Assembly (NCBI GenBank): GCA_049323755.1
Contig: JBMOPE010000026.1
Location: 310,001 to 374,000 of the forward strand
Source: BRHc4a sp049323755
GTDB lineage: Bacteria > Bacillota > Desulfotomaculia > Desulfotomaculales > Desulfocucumaceae
Length of the DNA: 64,000 bases
Direction of reading: 5' to 3'
Within the stretch, counting starts at the first letter, position 1; the number at the start of each line of letters is the position of its first letter. This document shows, in pieces, positions 33,353-42,032 of this stretch. The position numbers and the translations under genes were made by a program. Below the pieces are notes generated by a model. The model was not told the DNA's origin. It saw only the letters and a program-made list of their open reading frames with translations, and made no database searches.

Positions 33353-34806
33353 TTCAGGCTGTAATTTGGAGCCTCCTTGGTTATGGAAACATCATGCGGG
33401 TGGCTCTCCCTTAAGCCTGCGGGAGTAATTCTCATAAACTGGGTTTTTGTTTTCAATTCATGAATACTCTTTGTCCCGCAGTACCCCATTCCCGACCGGA
33501 TACCTCCCATCAGCTGGTATACCGTATCGGCCAGCAGCCCTTTGTAAGGAACCCTGCCTTCCACTCCCTCCGGGACGAGTTTTTTCTGCTCCTCCTGGAA
33601 GTACCTGTCCCGGCTGCCCTCTTTCATTGCACCCAGGGAGCCCATGCCGCGGTATACTTTATAGCTCCTGCCCTGGTATATCTCTATTTCGCCCGGACTT
33701 TCCTCAGTGCCGGCAAATAGGCTCCCAATCATTACAACATCCGCACCGGCGGCAATGGCCTTGGTTATATCACCTGAATATTTGATGCCACCGTCACCAA
33801 TAATGGGAATGTCATATTTGGCCGCCTCTTCGGCACACTCGTATATTGCGGTAATCTGGGGAACACCTGCCCCGGCCACAATCCTTGTGGTGCAAATGGA
33901 TCCGGGACCTATGCCGACCTTTACACTATCTGCTCCCGCGCTTACCAGATCCCGTACACCTGCAGGAGTACCTACATTTCCTGCCACCACATCAATGCCG
34001 GGGTATTTTGACTTAACACTATAAACGGTGTTAAGCACTCCTCTTTGATGCCCGTGGGCAGTATCCACAACAATTACATCCACGCTGGCGTTTATCAGCG
34101 CGTCCACCCTGTCCATGGTATCTGCGCTCACACCAACAGCTGCGGCCACCAGGAGCCTTCCCTTTGCATCCTTGGCCGAATTGGGATACTGCCTGGCCTT
34201 CTCAATGTCCTTAATGGTAATCAGCCCGCAAAGGTTAAAGTCATCATCCACTATGGGGAGCTTTTCAACCTTGTAGTTTTGCAGAATTTCCTTGGCATGA
34301 ACAAGGGTTGTACCCACCGGAGCGGTGATAAGGTTGTCCTTTGTCATGGCCATTCCCACCGGCTTGCTGAAGTCCTTTTCAAACCTTAGATCCCGGTTGG
34401 TTAGTATACCAACCAGCCTGCCATTTTCGGTAACCGGAACACCCGATATTCTGTACCGCTCCATAAGCAGCAGTGCCTCGCTTATAGGACTTTCAGGCGA
34501 CAGATAAATTGGGTCGGATATGACCCCGTGCTCTGACCTCTTTACTCTGTCAACCTCCATGGCCTGCTTTTCTATAGTCATATTTTTGTGAATAACTCCA
34601 ACGCCGCCCTCCCGTGCTACGGCAACTGCCATCCTGGACTCTGTAACGGTATCCATCCCCGCGCTCATAAGAGGTATATTAAGCTTGATTCTTTGGGTCA
34701 GCCGGGTTGTGGTATCCACATCCCTGGGCAGTATTTCAGAAGCAGCCGGAACAAGAAGCACATCATCAAAAGTCAGGCCGACTCTGGCAAACTTTTCAGG
34801 AAACAT
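33349..34806 (-). CDS. guaB: Inosine-5'-monophosphate dehydrogenase
   Basis: 485 residues, full length. N-terminal LTFDDVLLVPAASEILPRDV, two CBS domains at about 95-205, FMN/IMP site with GIGPGSICTTRIVAG (catalytic Cys), GDGGIKYSGDI and the flap YRGMGSLGAM. It catalyses the NAD-dependent oxidation of IMP to XMP, first step to GMP. ATG at 34806 after GGAGG. Only its C-terminal DVSITKEAPNYSLK end and the repeat R5 at its stop are unusual. Confidence 0.97.
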   Translation of the reverse strand: MFPEKFARVGLTFDDVLLVPAASEILPRDVDTTTRLTQRIKLNIPLMSAGMDTVTESRMAVAVAREGGVGVIHKNMTIEKQAMEVDRVKRSEHGVISDPIYLSPESPISEALLLMERYRISGVPVTENGRLVGILTNRDLRFEKDFSKPVGMAMTKDNLITAPVGTTLVHAKEILQNYKVEKLPIVDDDFNLCGLITIKDIEKARQYPNSAKDAKGRLLVAAAVGVSADTMDRVDALINASVDVIVVDTAHGHQRGVLNTVYSVKSKYPGIDVVAGNVGTPAGVRDLVSAGADSVKVGIGPGSICTTRIVAGAGVPQITAIYECAEEAAKYDIPIIGDGGIKYSGDITKAIAAGADVVMIGSLFAGTEESPGEIEIYQGRSYKVYRGMGSLGAMKEGSRDRYFQEEQKKLVPEGVEGRVPYKGLLADTVYQLMGGIRSGMGYCGTKSIHELKTKTQFMRITPAGLRESHPHDVSITKEAPNYSLK

Positions 34807-34930
34807 AAAACCTACCTCCGTTTTTAGGAAAATTATTATCTATAGAACCAGCAATGCTATTATTTTGAAGGCCTGCAGCAATCTTTACAGCAGGTCCGAT
34901 TTTATTATTTGACTATTATAGCATAACAAA

Positions 34931-34964
34931 ATTAAAAGTAGCCAGGAATTTTTTATCCGGCTAC
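34931..34964 (-). terminator. Terminator at the fxsA stop
   Basis: GTAGCC / GGCTAC hairpin with an AT-rich internal loop, followed on the minus strand by TTTTAATTTTG. The stem includes the fxsA stop codon. Confidence 0.7.
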
Positions 34965-35353
34965 CTGTTAATAAAAACCCTTAATTTCCTGTTTGCTATC
35001 ATGTTCAAAAAGCGGTAGGCAATAAGCTTTCGGTACATACTTCTGATGTTGGGCAGCAAAACACTCAGCCCTATCAAATCTGTTATAACACCGGGAGTTA
35101 CAAGGAGCAGCGCCCCGCATAATATCAAAACACCATCCACTATCTGACTCCCGGGCAGCCTGCCCCGAATAATTTCACCCTTAACCGCTGAAATGACCTT
35201 AATTCCCTGGGACCGGGCCATAGCTGCTCCAATAATACCTGGAATCACAACCAGTGCCAGGGTAGGCCAGAAACCTATTTCGGCCCCTATCTTTATCATT
35301 ATTATTAGCTCTATAACAGGGACCGCTATCAGGAGCCAAAGCAGTTTAATCAT
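34961..35353 (-). CDS. fxsA: FxsA-family membrane protein
   Basis: 130 residues. Hydrophobic segments and the family motif IELIIMIKIGAEIGFWPTLALV in part, GIIGAAMARSQG and LPNIRSMYRK. FxsA is a small cytoplasmic-membrane protein that suppresses F-plasmid exclusion of phage T7; its normal role is unknown. ATG at 35353 follows AGGTG by eight bases. It shares its strand with the small HTH gene 39 bases upstream. Confidence 0.9.
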   Translation of the reverse strand: MIKLLWLLIAVPVIELIIMIKIGAEIGFWPTLALVVIPGIIGAAMARSQGIKVISAVKGEIIRGRLPGSQIVDGVLILCGALLLVTPGVITDLIGLSVLLPNIRSMYRKLIAYRFLNMIANRKLRVFINR

Positions 35354-35392
35354 ATTTCAAACACCTCCGGCCTGGATACGCAGGCCGTTTAC

Positions 35393-35617
35393 TCAGTCCT
35401 GTCCCATGGTAGACCCCAGACCTTTTCTAATGAAATGATCCCTCAGGTGCCCTATTGTTTTTTCCGAGACTCCAAGCTCTCCGGCCAGTTCAATATCAGA
35501 CTTGTCATATTTCATGCCGTAAATAAACCGATCAAAGTCTATACCCAGTTCCTCTGTTTTCTGCTTAAGGCTGGGCTCAGTGGTCCAGGGAACTCTTGAC
35601 CGCAGATACTCTTCCAT
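35393..35617 (-). CDS. Small helix-turn-helix protein (74 aa)
   Basis: A short soluble protein whose C-terminal half reads KSDIELAGELGVSEKTIGHLRDHF, a sigma-70 region 4-like or LuxR-like helix-turn-helix. GTG at 35626 overlaps AGGGGG; ATG at 35617 is eight bases beyond it and is preferred. It lies just upstream of fxsA in the same direction, so they are probably co-transcribed. Function unknown. The 287-base region from 35627 to 35913 upstream shows no RNA motif I can name. Confidence 0.72.
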   Translation of the reverse strand: MEEYLRSRVPWTTEPSLKQKTEELGIDFDRFIYGMKYDKSDIELAGELGVSEKTIGHLRDHFIRKGLGSTMGQD

Positions 35618-35913
35618 TTCGTTCACCCCCTGATGTTTTCCTTCTTATTATTCTTTTACAATATCGAAAAGCTAATTCTATTAAAAACTTATTTCCGCCA
35701 GGTTAAAAAATTAAAAAAATAAAGGACTTTGGCATTTCTCACCAAAATATATTTTTTATAGGAGAGGTGTTTTAATAAAACAATGTGCCGAATTAAAGTG
35801 AATTTTTTACCAATAATATAAAAGGCCTTCGTTCGGGAGACAGTAGACAGGAGAAGAATAAACAATATTAAGTACAGATAAGTTTGAATAATAATGTTGG
35901 AAGAGGGATAAAC

Positions 35914-37203
35914 ATGGAATGGGTATTAATAAAAAATCTTAAAAACCACATTGGCAGTGAGGTAGAACTCAGAGGCTGGGTGTACAACCAGCGGTCCACC
36001 GGAAAGATCAAATTTATCATCATCAGGGACGGGACAGGAACTGTCCAGTGCGTACTGGCAAAAAATGACAACCCCGAGTTATTTGAAAAAGCAAATGAAA
36101 TCACTCAGGAGTGTTCCGTTAAACTTACCGGAACCGTCCGTGATGAGCCCAGGTCTCCCTCCGGGGTGGAAATGCTGCTAACTTCATATAGAATTGTTGG
36201 GAAATCCGAAGCCTATCCAATCACTCTAAAGGAGCACGGCGTTGACTTTCTTTCGGATCACAGGCATCTATGGATAAGGACCCCAAAGCAGTCGGCTATA
36301 CTTAGAATACGGTCCACTGTTGAGCAGGCCTGCAGGGATTTTCTACACAAAAAGGACTTTGTGCTGGCCGACTCTCCCATAATCACCCCGGCAGCCTGTG
36401 AGGGTACATCAACGCTTTTTGAAATAGGCTACCACGACACAAAAGCTTACCTGTCCCAGAGCGGCCAGCTTTACAATGAGGCAACAGCCATGGCCCTTAA
36501 CAGGGTATTTTGCTTCGGGCCTACCTTCAGGGCTGAAAAGTCCAAAACAAGAAGGCATTTGATGGAATTCTGGATGCTGGAGGCAGAGGCAGCCTTCTTT
36601 GAATTTGAAGACAACCTTAAGCTTCAGGAGGAACTGGTATACCATTTGGTGCAGACAGTTCTCTCAGAACATAAAAGCGACCTTAAACTTTTAAACAGGG
36701 ACATAAGCAAACTTGAGGCAGTTGCCCTTCCCTTCCCAAGGATAAGCTACACAGACGCAGTTAAAATGCTTAACGAGGAAGGGCACCAGTTCCAGTGGGG
36801 AGACGATTTCGGCGCGCCCCACGAAACAGCCATTTCAGAGAAATTTGCCTCCCCTGTTTTTATACATCGCTTCCCTACCAAAATTAAAGCCTTCTACATG
36901 GAGCCTGACCCTGACAACCCGGATGTAATAATGGGGGCCGATATGATTGCACCGGAGGGATATGGTGAAATTATTGGGGGGTCCGAAAGAATAAGCGACC
37001 CGGATTTATTAATGAAGAAGATAGAAGAACATAATCTTCCAGTAGAATCCTTTAACTGGTACCTTGATTTGCGTAAATACGGAACGGTCCCTCACTCCGG
37101 CTTCGGTCTCGGTATTGAGCGAACAGTGGCCTGGCTGTGCGGAATAGAGCATGTAAGGGAAGCGATACCCTTCCCCAGAACTCTTTACCGACTGCACCCG
37201 TAG
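35914..37203 (+). CDS. asnS: Asparaginyl-tRNA synthetase
   Basis: 429 residues. OB-fold anticodon domain (ELRGWVYNQRSTGKIKFIIIRDGTG in part) and class II core: motif 2 FRAEKSKTRRHLMEFWMLEAE, and motif 3 GFGLGIERTVAWLCG. The core is of AsnRS type (HLMEFWMLE). ATG at 35914 follows GAGGGATAAAC; the longer frame from 35884 adds ten unlikely residues. It charges tRNA-Asn in the cytosol. No T-box is visible upstream. Confidence 0.94.
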   Translation: MEWVLIKNLKNHIGSEVELRGWVYNQRSTGKIKFIIIRDGTGTVQCVLAKNDNPELFEKANEITQECSVKLTGTVRDEPRSPSGVEMLLTSYRIVGKSEAYPITLKEHGVDFLSDHRHLWIRTPKQSAILRIRSTVEQACRDFLHKKDFVLADSPIITPAACEGTSTLFEIGYHDTKAYLSQSGQLYNEATAMALNRVFCFGPTFRAEKSKTRRHLMEFWMLEAEAAFFEFEDNLKLQEELVYHLVQTVLSEHKSDLKLLNRDISKLEAVALPFPRISYTDAVKMLNEEGHQFQWGDDFGAPHETAISEKFASPVFIHRFPTKIKAFYMEPDPDNPDVIMGADMIAPEGYGEIIGGSERISDPDLLMKKIEEHNLPVESFNWYLDLRKYGTVPHSGFGLGIERTVAWLCGIEHVREAIPFPRTLYRLHP

Positions 37204-37242
37204 CTCTGTCAATTCCACACCACTACATAACGGAGGTCCGCA

Positions 37243-38292
37243 TTGTCTACGGTTTATATACTTGGAGCAGGGGCCAGCGCCAGCTACGATAAGTCATACT
37301 CGGGAATGCAGTGCCCCTCGGCAAAAAATTTTTTTACCGTGGCTTGCAGGGTGATTCATTCTGACCCCGGTGAAAATTTTCAAAAATACTGTGACATCAT
37401 CAAATTTTTAGAGGAATATTTTAACCTGCCCCTCCAGCGGCTGGAAGACGCAGGTATTGACATGCAGGATGTACTTACTTTTTTAGACCTCGAACTTGAG
37501 TATAGTGACAGCATTTCGGAAATTGAACTATTACGCAAGGCAAAAAGAGAATTCATGGAGCTTCTCACAGCTACATTCAGCAGAGTTCTAAAGGGGCCTC
37601 CGTGCCCATATCACTCTGCGCTGGCATCGTTTCTGCACCCCGGTGACACCGTTATATCCTTTAATTACGATCTCCTTATGGATACAGCTCTTTGTACAAG
37701 CGCACTCTGGAACCCCAGGACAGGATACGGTTTTCGCGCGCAGGCGGAAGAAAACGCAGTCGGCATTGACCCCGATCGATCACAGGTTCTTCTTCTTAAG
37801 CCGCACGGATCTTTTAACTGGGTAACCTGCAGGGCCTGCGCCAGGGTTTATGTAATGTCTCCTTCAATGTTTGATGACCCTGATAATTGGGAGTACTCCA
37901 CTTCAGTTGAATTCGAGCCGGAAAGCCATGACCTGGAGAGACTGATTATTCCTCCTTCAGTCAAAAAAAATGTTCATGGCAAAATAATGCAGCAAATCTG
38001 GACAAAGGCACATGATGCACTGAAAAAGGCCCTCCAAATTGTAATAATAGGCTATTCTCTGCCAGCCGCGGACTTTATGGCTAAAAGGCTGCTCTACCGG
38101 TCTCTTTCACACAACATTAATCTGAATAAGCTGGAGGTAGTCGACAGGAACAACGACGGGTTGTCCAGTCCTCTTGTAAAAAAATACAGTAATATGCTTT
38201 ATAATTCAAAAAAGCCTGTAAAACTGGTCTGTGAGAAAAAGAGTTTAAGGGAATACGTACAATTGTCCAAAACCGACGCTAAAAAACTGTGA
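37243..38292 (+). CDS. Solitary SIR2-like NAD-binding protein
   Basis: 349 residues. SIR2-like motifs: ILGAGASASYD (NAD-binding loop), VISFNYDLLMDTAL (Asn-Tyr-Asp, residues 141-143), KPHGSFNWV (His188) and VIIGYSLPAADFMAKRLL. These are the SIR2_2-type NADase/defence-related features. Only one CxxC (TCRACA) is present, so the deacetylase zinc finger is incomplete. TTG start with GGAGG six bases upstream. It lies 39 bases after asnS, with no effector or defence partner. It could be an NAD-consuming immune protein or a housekeeping SIR2 homologue. Confidence 0.8.
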   Translation: MSTVYILGAGASASYDKSYSGMQCPSAKNFFTVACRVIHSDPGENFQKYCDIIKFLEEYFNLPLQRLEDAGIDMQDVLTFLDLELEYSDSISEIELLRKAKREFMELLTATFSRVLKGPPCPYHSALASFLHPGDTVISFNYDLLMDTALCTSALWNPRTGYGFRAQAEENAVGIDPDRSQVLLLKPHGSFNWVTCRACARVYVMSPSMFDDPDNWEYSTSVEFEPESHDLERLIIPPSVKKNVHGKIMQQIWTKAHDALKKALQIVIIGYSLPAADFMAKRLLYRSLSHNINLNKLEVVDRNNDGLSSPLVKKYSNMLYNSKKPVKLVCEKKSLREYVQLSKTDAKKL

Positions 38293-38374
38293 AATTTTGT
38301 TTTGAAAGTGATAGAATACTAATAATGCTACGGATCCCTTATCCTGCATAAATTTTTAATAAGAGGGTGGGAAA

Positions 38375-38854
38375 ATGATCCGTCTTTTTGTTAAGGGAAT
38401 AGCCTATGACACCAACAGCAACCCTATAGTACTGCTAACAGATGAAGCGGAGGAAAATGTCCTCCCCATCTGGATAGGTGTTCTTGAGGCCCATGCAATA
38501 GCCGTAGTAATTGAGGGTGTACCCATACAGAGACCCATGACCTTTGACCTTATTAACTCCCTTTTTGATAATCTTGACGTAAAGGTAAAAAACATAGTAA
38601 TAAACGATTTAATTGACAATACTTATTACGCCGAGCTTCACATCACCACACCCAAAGGTGACATGATAATAGATTCACGTCCCTCCGACGCTATTTCTAT
38701 TGCCATGAAATCATCTGCGCCTGTATATCTGGATAAAAAGCTGGCGGGAAGCATGTTTAAGATAAAAGACCTGTTCGATGAGGAGATTCAGGAGGAGCTG
38801 GATAAATTATTTAACTCTGATGCTTTTAAGGAACACAAAAAATCCCTTCACTGA
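38375..38854 (+). CDS. Bifunctional nuclease family protein (DUF151/BFN)
   Basis: 159 residues, full family length. Motifs LLTDEAEENVLPIWIGVLEAHAIA and the conserved SRPSDAISIAMKSSAPVY. A UVR-like short helical C-terminus is absent or short. Family members have DNase/RNase activity in plants and a structure from Thermotoga. ATG with GAGGGTGGGA upstream. A terminator follows at 38881. Confidence 0.9.
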   Translation: MIRLFVKGIAYDTNSNPIVLLTDEAEENVLPIWIGVLEAHAIAVVIEGVPIQRPMTFDLINSLFDNLDVKVKNIVINDLIDNTYYAELHITTPKGDMIIDSRPSDAISIAMKSSAPVYLDKKLAGSMFKIKDLFDEEIQEELDKLFNSDAFKEHKKSLH

Positions 38855-38880
38855 GATATAAAAGGAGTAAATGCTTAACC

Positions 38881-38912
38881 AATCTCCCAGCTTTCTAGCG
38901 GGGGATTTTTTT
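38881..38912 (+). terminator. Terminator after the bifunctional nuclease gene
   Basis: AATCTCCC pairs with GGGGGATT over an 11-base loop and is followed by TTTTTTT. Confidence 0.75.
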
Positions 38913-38975
38913 GCGGATAATATGTACCTGTCAAGGGAACAATTTTCTCATCCCAATAAAAAAGGAGTGTTTCCG

Positions 38976-39176
38976 GTGGAAAAATCAGGACCCTACAATA
39001 AGTTCAACATTCCTGAAACCATAGAGAATCTTCACAGGCCACCCGGTTCACCAATGCCAAGAGAAGCCGAGTCCCAGAAGGCACAGCTTGAAAGCACCCA
39101 CAAGCACGGAACCAGAAAAGATGTAAAACGGGGCATGGAATATAAAACCGGGCTAAGAAAAAAAGATGACGAATGA
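38976..39176 (+). CDS. Small hydrophilic hypothetical protein (66 aa)
   Basis: GTG at 38976 follows AAGGAG by eight bases and excludes the upstream hairpin-containing stretch of a longer frame. The protein is polar and basic (MEKSGPYNKFNIPETIENLH, ending TGLRKKDDE), without predicted membrane or domain features. It may be a spore-associated or intrinsically disordered protein; I recognise nothing. Repeat R6 follows the stop. Confidence 0.6.
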   Translation: MEKSGPYNKFNIPETIENLHRPPGSPMPREAESQKAQLESTHKHGTRKDVKRGMEYKTGLRKKDDE

Positions 39177-39187
39177 CAATATTATAT

Positions 39188-39263
39188 GGGAATTAGGAAT
39201 TAGGAATTGAGGATTGGGGGTTACCAATTCCTGATTCCCGATTCCCAATTCCGGACCCGTGAA
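39188..39263 (-). repeat. GGGAATT iteron repeat, copy R6
   Basis: Lacks the GC-rich hairpins. It shows GGGAATTAGGAATT units followed by an inverted set (AATTCCTGATTCCC), then GGACCCGTGAATAATTCT, the reverse of the ATTATTCATGGGTCC box. It lies between the small gene and the convergent Gate-domain gene. Confidence 0.75.
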
Positions 39264-39271
39264 TAATTCTA

Positions 39272-39736
39272 CTAAGTATCTGCTGCCCTGTCATATCTTT
39301 TAAGAAACCCGCTGGAGGCTGCGAGGTAGGTTATTAGCACTGCGGCAGCAAGCCTTCCAGGTAATATAACCCAGGGATTTGCCCCCAGCGCCAGAAAAAG
39401 TGCAGTATCCTCTACCACCGCATGACATACCGACAGAAACACATTAACAAGAATCATATCCTTTAAGGTAATTTTCCCGCTTTTAGCCGCATCAATAATC
39501 ACTCCCGCACCATAGCTAATCCCGAAAAAAATACCGGCTATCAGGGGAAAAGCTGTCTCCGGAGACATTCCGAAAACCTTAAGGGCGGGCGCCAGTTTCT
39601 TCGAAATGCGTTCTAAAAGTTTGAGTTCCCTTGCCATTTCAAGCAATATCATTATGGGCACTATTATCGACATCATAATAGCAATATTCTTAATGCTTCC
39701 TCCTGCGGCCTCCCTGACAAAAGATATCCAGTCCAA
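39272..39736 (-). CDS. Nucleoside-recognition/Gate-domain membrane protein (SpmB-like)
   Basis: 154 residues with four to five hydrophobic segments. Gate domain (nucleoside recognition) features: IVPIMILLEMARELKLL, PLIAGIFFGISYGAGVII and FLSVCHAVVEDTALFLALG. TTG start with GGGGAG nine bases upstream. It follows another Gate-domain gene on the same strand with a hairpin between. In spores SpmA/SpmB pairs affect core dehydration, but here both halves are short and uncharacterised. Confidence 0.85.
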   Translation of the reverse strand: MDWISFVREAAGGSIKNIAIMMSIIVPIMILLEMARELKLLERISKKLAPALKVFGMSPETAFPLIAGIFFGISYGAGVIIDAAKSGKITLKDMILVNVFLSVCHAVVEDTALFLALGANPWVILPGRLAAAVLITYLAASSGFLKRYDRAADT

Positions 39737-39775
39737 TTAAAACAACTCCCCAGGCAATTATAAACAATGTTCCTG

Positions 39776-39806
39776 ATTCAGATGGGGTTAAACCCCATCT
39801 GAATCT
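39776..39806. other. Near-perfect 31-bp palindrome between the two Gate-domain genes
   Basis: GATTCAGATGGGGTT and its exact complement AACCCCATCTGAATC are separated by one A. The right end overlaps the stop of the upstream gene. Its CCCCATCTGAA arm recurs in the hairpin at 18988-19017. Without a U-tract it may act as an RNA-processing or attenuation hairpin, or as a mobile-element relic. Confidence 0.7.
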
Positions 39807-40219
39807 TATAAGGTAATATTCAGTATAACTCCCGCCAGCAGTGAAAGGGACGTTCTCAAAACAACCATTGCAATACCGCTTACCCCTACCCTTTTTGACA
39901 CCGCAGTTTCCATGGGCATGGCGTGGGCTATCAGCAGCATCATGGCAATAATTGTTATTTCCTTTGCTGAAAGATTTAGAGAGACGATTGCGCCTATGGC
40001 GGCATACAGATTGGTAAAATACCCCAGCACAATGGCTATGGAGGCCTCCCCGGGAAGTCCCACAATCTTCATAACCGGCTGAAAAATTTTTGCAATAGCC
40101 TCAAGCAAGGGGGTATACTTGAGAAAGGTAACCAGAATGTATACAGGGATAACTATTTTAGCCAGATCGTATGTTACCGAAATTCCCTTTTTAAAGCCTC
40201 TTTTTATTGCTTCAGTCAA
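39806..40219 (-). CDS. Nucleoside-recognition/Gate-domain membrane protein (SpmA-like half)
   Basis: 137 residues with four hydrophobic segments. Gate motifs YDLAKIVIPVYILVTFLKYT, PGEASIAIVLGYFTNLYAAIG and IAMMLLIAHAMPMETAVSKR. It starts with TTG at 40219, and a GGCTGG-like ribosome-binding site precedes it. It is the first gene of a two-gene operon with the downstream Gate protein. Such split Gate pairs are common in clostridia and are thought to form one transporter. Confidence 0.84.
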   Translation of the reverse strand: MTEAIKRGFKKGISVTYDLAKIVIPVYILVTFLKYTPLLEAIAKIFQPVMKIVGLPGEASIAIVLGYFTNLYAAIGAIVSLNLSAKEITIIAMMLLIAHAMPMETAVSKRVGVSGIAMVVLRTSLSLLAGVILNITL

Positions 40220-40364
40220 GGCACACCAGCCCTCATTAGTTTATAACAAAATAATAGTTCAACTTATTTAAGATTAAACCTCCCAACTAATATTAAAGCT
40301 ACACCGGTAGGAATGTAAAGCTTCCCGGTTAAATAATTAATTATTAAAAAGCGAGGTAGAACTT

Positions 40365-41045
40365 ATGACTTTTCCGTATATGACAGGAAAGGGACAGTGG
40401 GGGGCCTACGCCAGGGCCCGTGATTTTTCATTGAAATCTTTTGCCTCCGGAGATACTGGTAAAATGGCAAATAACAGCGGAACCTATTTTGACCCTGTTA
40501 AGTCCGCCTTTATAGTCAGGAGTTTCGGGCAGGAATTATCTGTTTCTTATCCCGAAGGAAATGTTCTTTTTAACGGAACTGACAAAACCCCACCCTTTTC
40601 CTGGTCTCTCTGCCTGTTGAACTATCTTTTCAGGGCCGACGGAGCAGCCCTTACACAGGACATAATTTCCTACAGAGAGCTTGAAAACGGCCATGTTTAT
40701 TATGCTGCCTTCCGCCGGGAGGCAATTAACATGCTTTCTTCCTGGCTTAATGGCAAGGATTCTGAGCTAATTGCCGCAGCGGTCAAAGACCTTGGAGGAG
40801 TAATTGATGGCGGGGCTGATTTAGCCTGTACTATATATGCATTTCCAAGATTTCCTGTTTATTTAAAACTGTGGTTTCCTGACGAGGAAATGGATGGCTC
40901 GGCTAATATACTTTTTAACTCCTCTGCAAACCACTACCAGCATACAGAAGACATAGCCGCAATTGGCGAGCTGACGGCATATTTTCTAGTCAGTCAATAC
41001 AATTTGCTGGTTACAGGAAAACAATCAATTCAGAATAAATACTGA
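40365..41045 (+). CDS. DUF3786-family protein
   Basis: 226 residues. The family signature is the ordered set FDPVKSAFIVRSFGQELSVS, LLNYLFRADGAALTQDIISY, DLACTIYAFPRFPVYLKLWF and NHYQHTEDIAAIGELTAYFL. DUF3786 proteins occur mainly in anaerobes with corrinoid or C1 metabolism, sometimes beside acetogenic corrinoid proteins; the function is unknown. ATG with GAGGT upstream. Repeat C follows immediately. Confidence 0.87.
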   Translation: MTFPYMTGKGQWGAYARARDFSLKSFASGDTGKMANNSGTYFDPVKSAFIVRSFGQELSVSYPEGNVLFNGTDKTPPFSWSLCLLNYLFRADGAALTQDIISYRELENGHVYYAAFRREAINMLSSWLNGKDSELIAAAVKDLGGVIDGGADLACTIYAFPRFPVYLKLWFPDEEMDGSANILFNSSANHYQHTEDIAAIGELTAYFLVSQYNLLVTGKQSIQNKY

Positions 41046-41224
41046 ATGTTTTTTTAAAAACCACAGAGGCCACAGAGATCACAGAGAATGGCTTTCAGGC
41101 ACTACTCTCAAGTAAGTAGCTTTTAAATACGAGGGACTCTACTGATGGTCAATTTATATTAATTGTTAAAAAGTTATTTTAACATTCAAGCAGGGCTAAC
41201 AACCTCTGTGTGCTCTGTGGTTTA
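41042..41224 (+). repeat. CACAGAG inverted-arm element, copy C
   Basis: Arms at about 41059-41090 and 41193-41223. It has the outer CTGAATGTTTTTTT, internal GCACTACTCT and CATTCAAGCAGGGCTAA boxes. It overlaps the end of the DUF3786 gene by a few bases and lies before the hydrolase gene. Confidence 0.85.
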
Positions 41225-41279
41225 ATTCAGACAGTAATTTCTTTCATAAATTGTATTTTAAGGTTGGGAGTTGACGTTA

Positions 41280-42032
41280 ATGGAAAGGGTATCTTTTATC
41301 AATAAAAAAGGTCAAAATATATCCGGGCTAATCTTTGAAGACAAGAACAAGGCACTTAATACTGTAGTTATAGTATGCCATGGATTCACAGGAAGCAAGG
41401 AAGGACACGGCAAGGCTGTTGAAATGGCAGAATTCCTGCTTAAAAACGGTTATGCCTGCCTTCTGTTCGACTTTGCCGGGTGTGGGGAGTCAGGGGGTAA
41501 ATTTGAGGATATTTCACTGAGCAGCCATATTGAGGACCTAAGTAGAGCAGTTGACTTTTGCCTTAAAAAGGGATTTAGCCGGATTGTTACGCTGGGCAGA
41601 AGCTTTGGCGGCACTACGGCTATATGCCAGGCGGCTGCCGACCAAAGGGTTGGCGGAGTGTGCACCTGGGCCGCTCCGGCCTCACTTATAGATCTTTTTA
41701 TGGGATTCACCGACGAGGAACTTCCGGATGCAGAAAGCTCTCTTGTTACCCTTGCCGGTGATGACGGTATAATCTTTTTAAAGAAATCCTTTTTTACGGA
41801 TTTAAGCGTGCATGACGTTCTTAAATGTTCACCCCTGGTTTCTCAACGTCCACTTCTTGTTGTGCAGGGCACCAGGGATGATGTGGTGCCCCCGGAGGAA
41901 GCACAGGCAATATTCAATTCAGCCGGTGACCCAAAAGAACTTTTTTATGTTGAGGGTGCCGATCACCAATTTTCCGCACACCATACCGTGGTCTGGAATA
42001 TTTTACTGGAATGGCTCAACAAGCACTTTTAA
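41280..42032 (+). CDS. Alpha/beta hydrolase (serine aminopeptidase S33-like)
   Basis: 250 residues. HGFTGSKEGHGKAVE (oxyanion), FDFAGCGESGGKFED, nucleophile TLGRSFGGTTA (GxSxG), acidic residue in QGTRDDVVPP and catalytic His in EGADHQFSAH. Family of cytosolic esterases/acyl hydrolases (S33-like). TTG at 41271 is too close to GGGAG; ATG at 41280 is favoured. It overlaps the DUF362 gene's stop on the opposite strand by four bases. Confidence 0.85.
   Translation: MERVSFINKKGQNISGLIFEDKNKALNTVVIVCHGFTGSKEGHGKAVEMAEFLLKNGYACLLFDFAGCGESGGKFEDISLSSHIEDLSRAVDFCLKKGFSRIVTLGRSFGGTTAICQAAADQRVGGVCTWAAPASLIDLFMGFTDEELPDAESSLVTLAGDDGIIFLKKSFFTDLSVHDVLKCSPLVSQRPLLVVQGTRDDVVPPEEAQAIFNSAGDPKELFYVEGADHQFSAHHTVVWNILLEWLNKHF

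Noticed and set aside
35627..35913. T-box leader before asnS
   Set aside because: No T-box sequence (TGGxACCGCG-type) or terminator found.
37243..38292. A multi-gene SIR2 defence operon
   Set aside because: Neighbours are asnS and a bifunctional nuclease family gene with its own SD and terminator; no known defence partner is recognisable.
38871..38975. N-terminal extension of the 66-aa gene
   Set aside because: It contains the terminator hairpin of the preceding gene, and a well-placed SD precedes GTG 38976.
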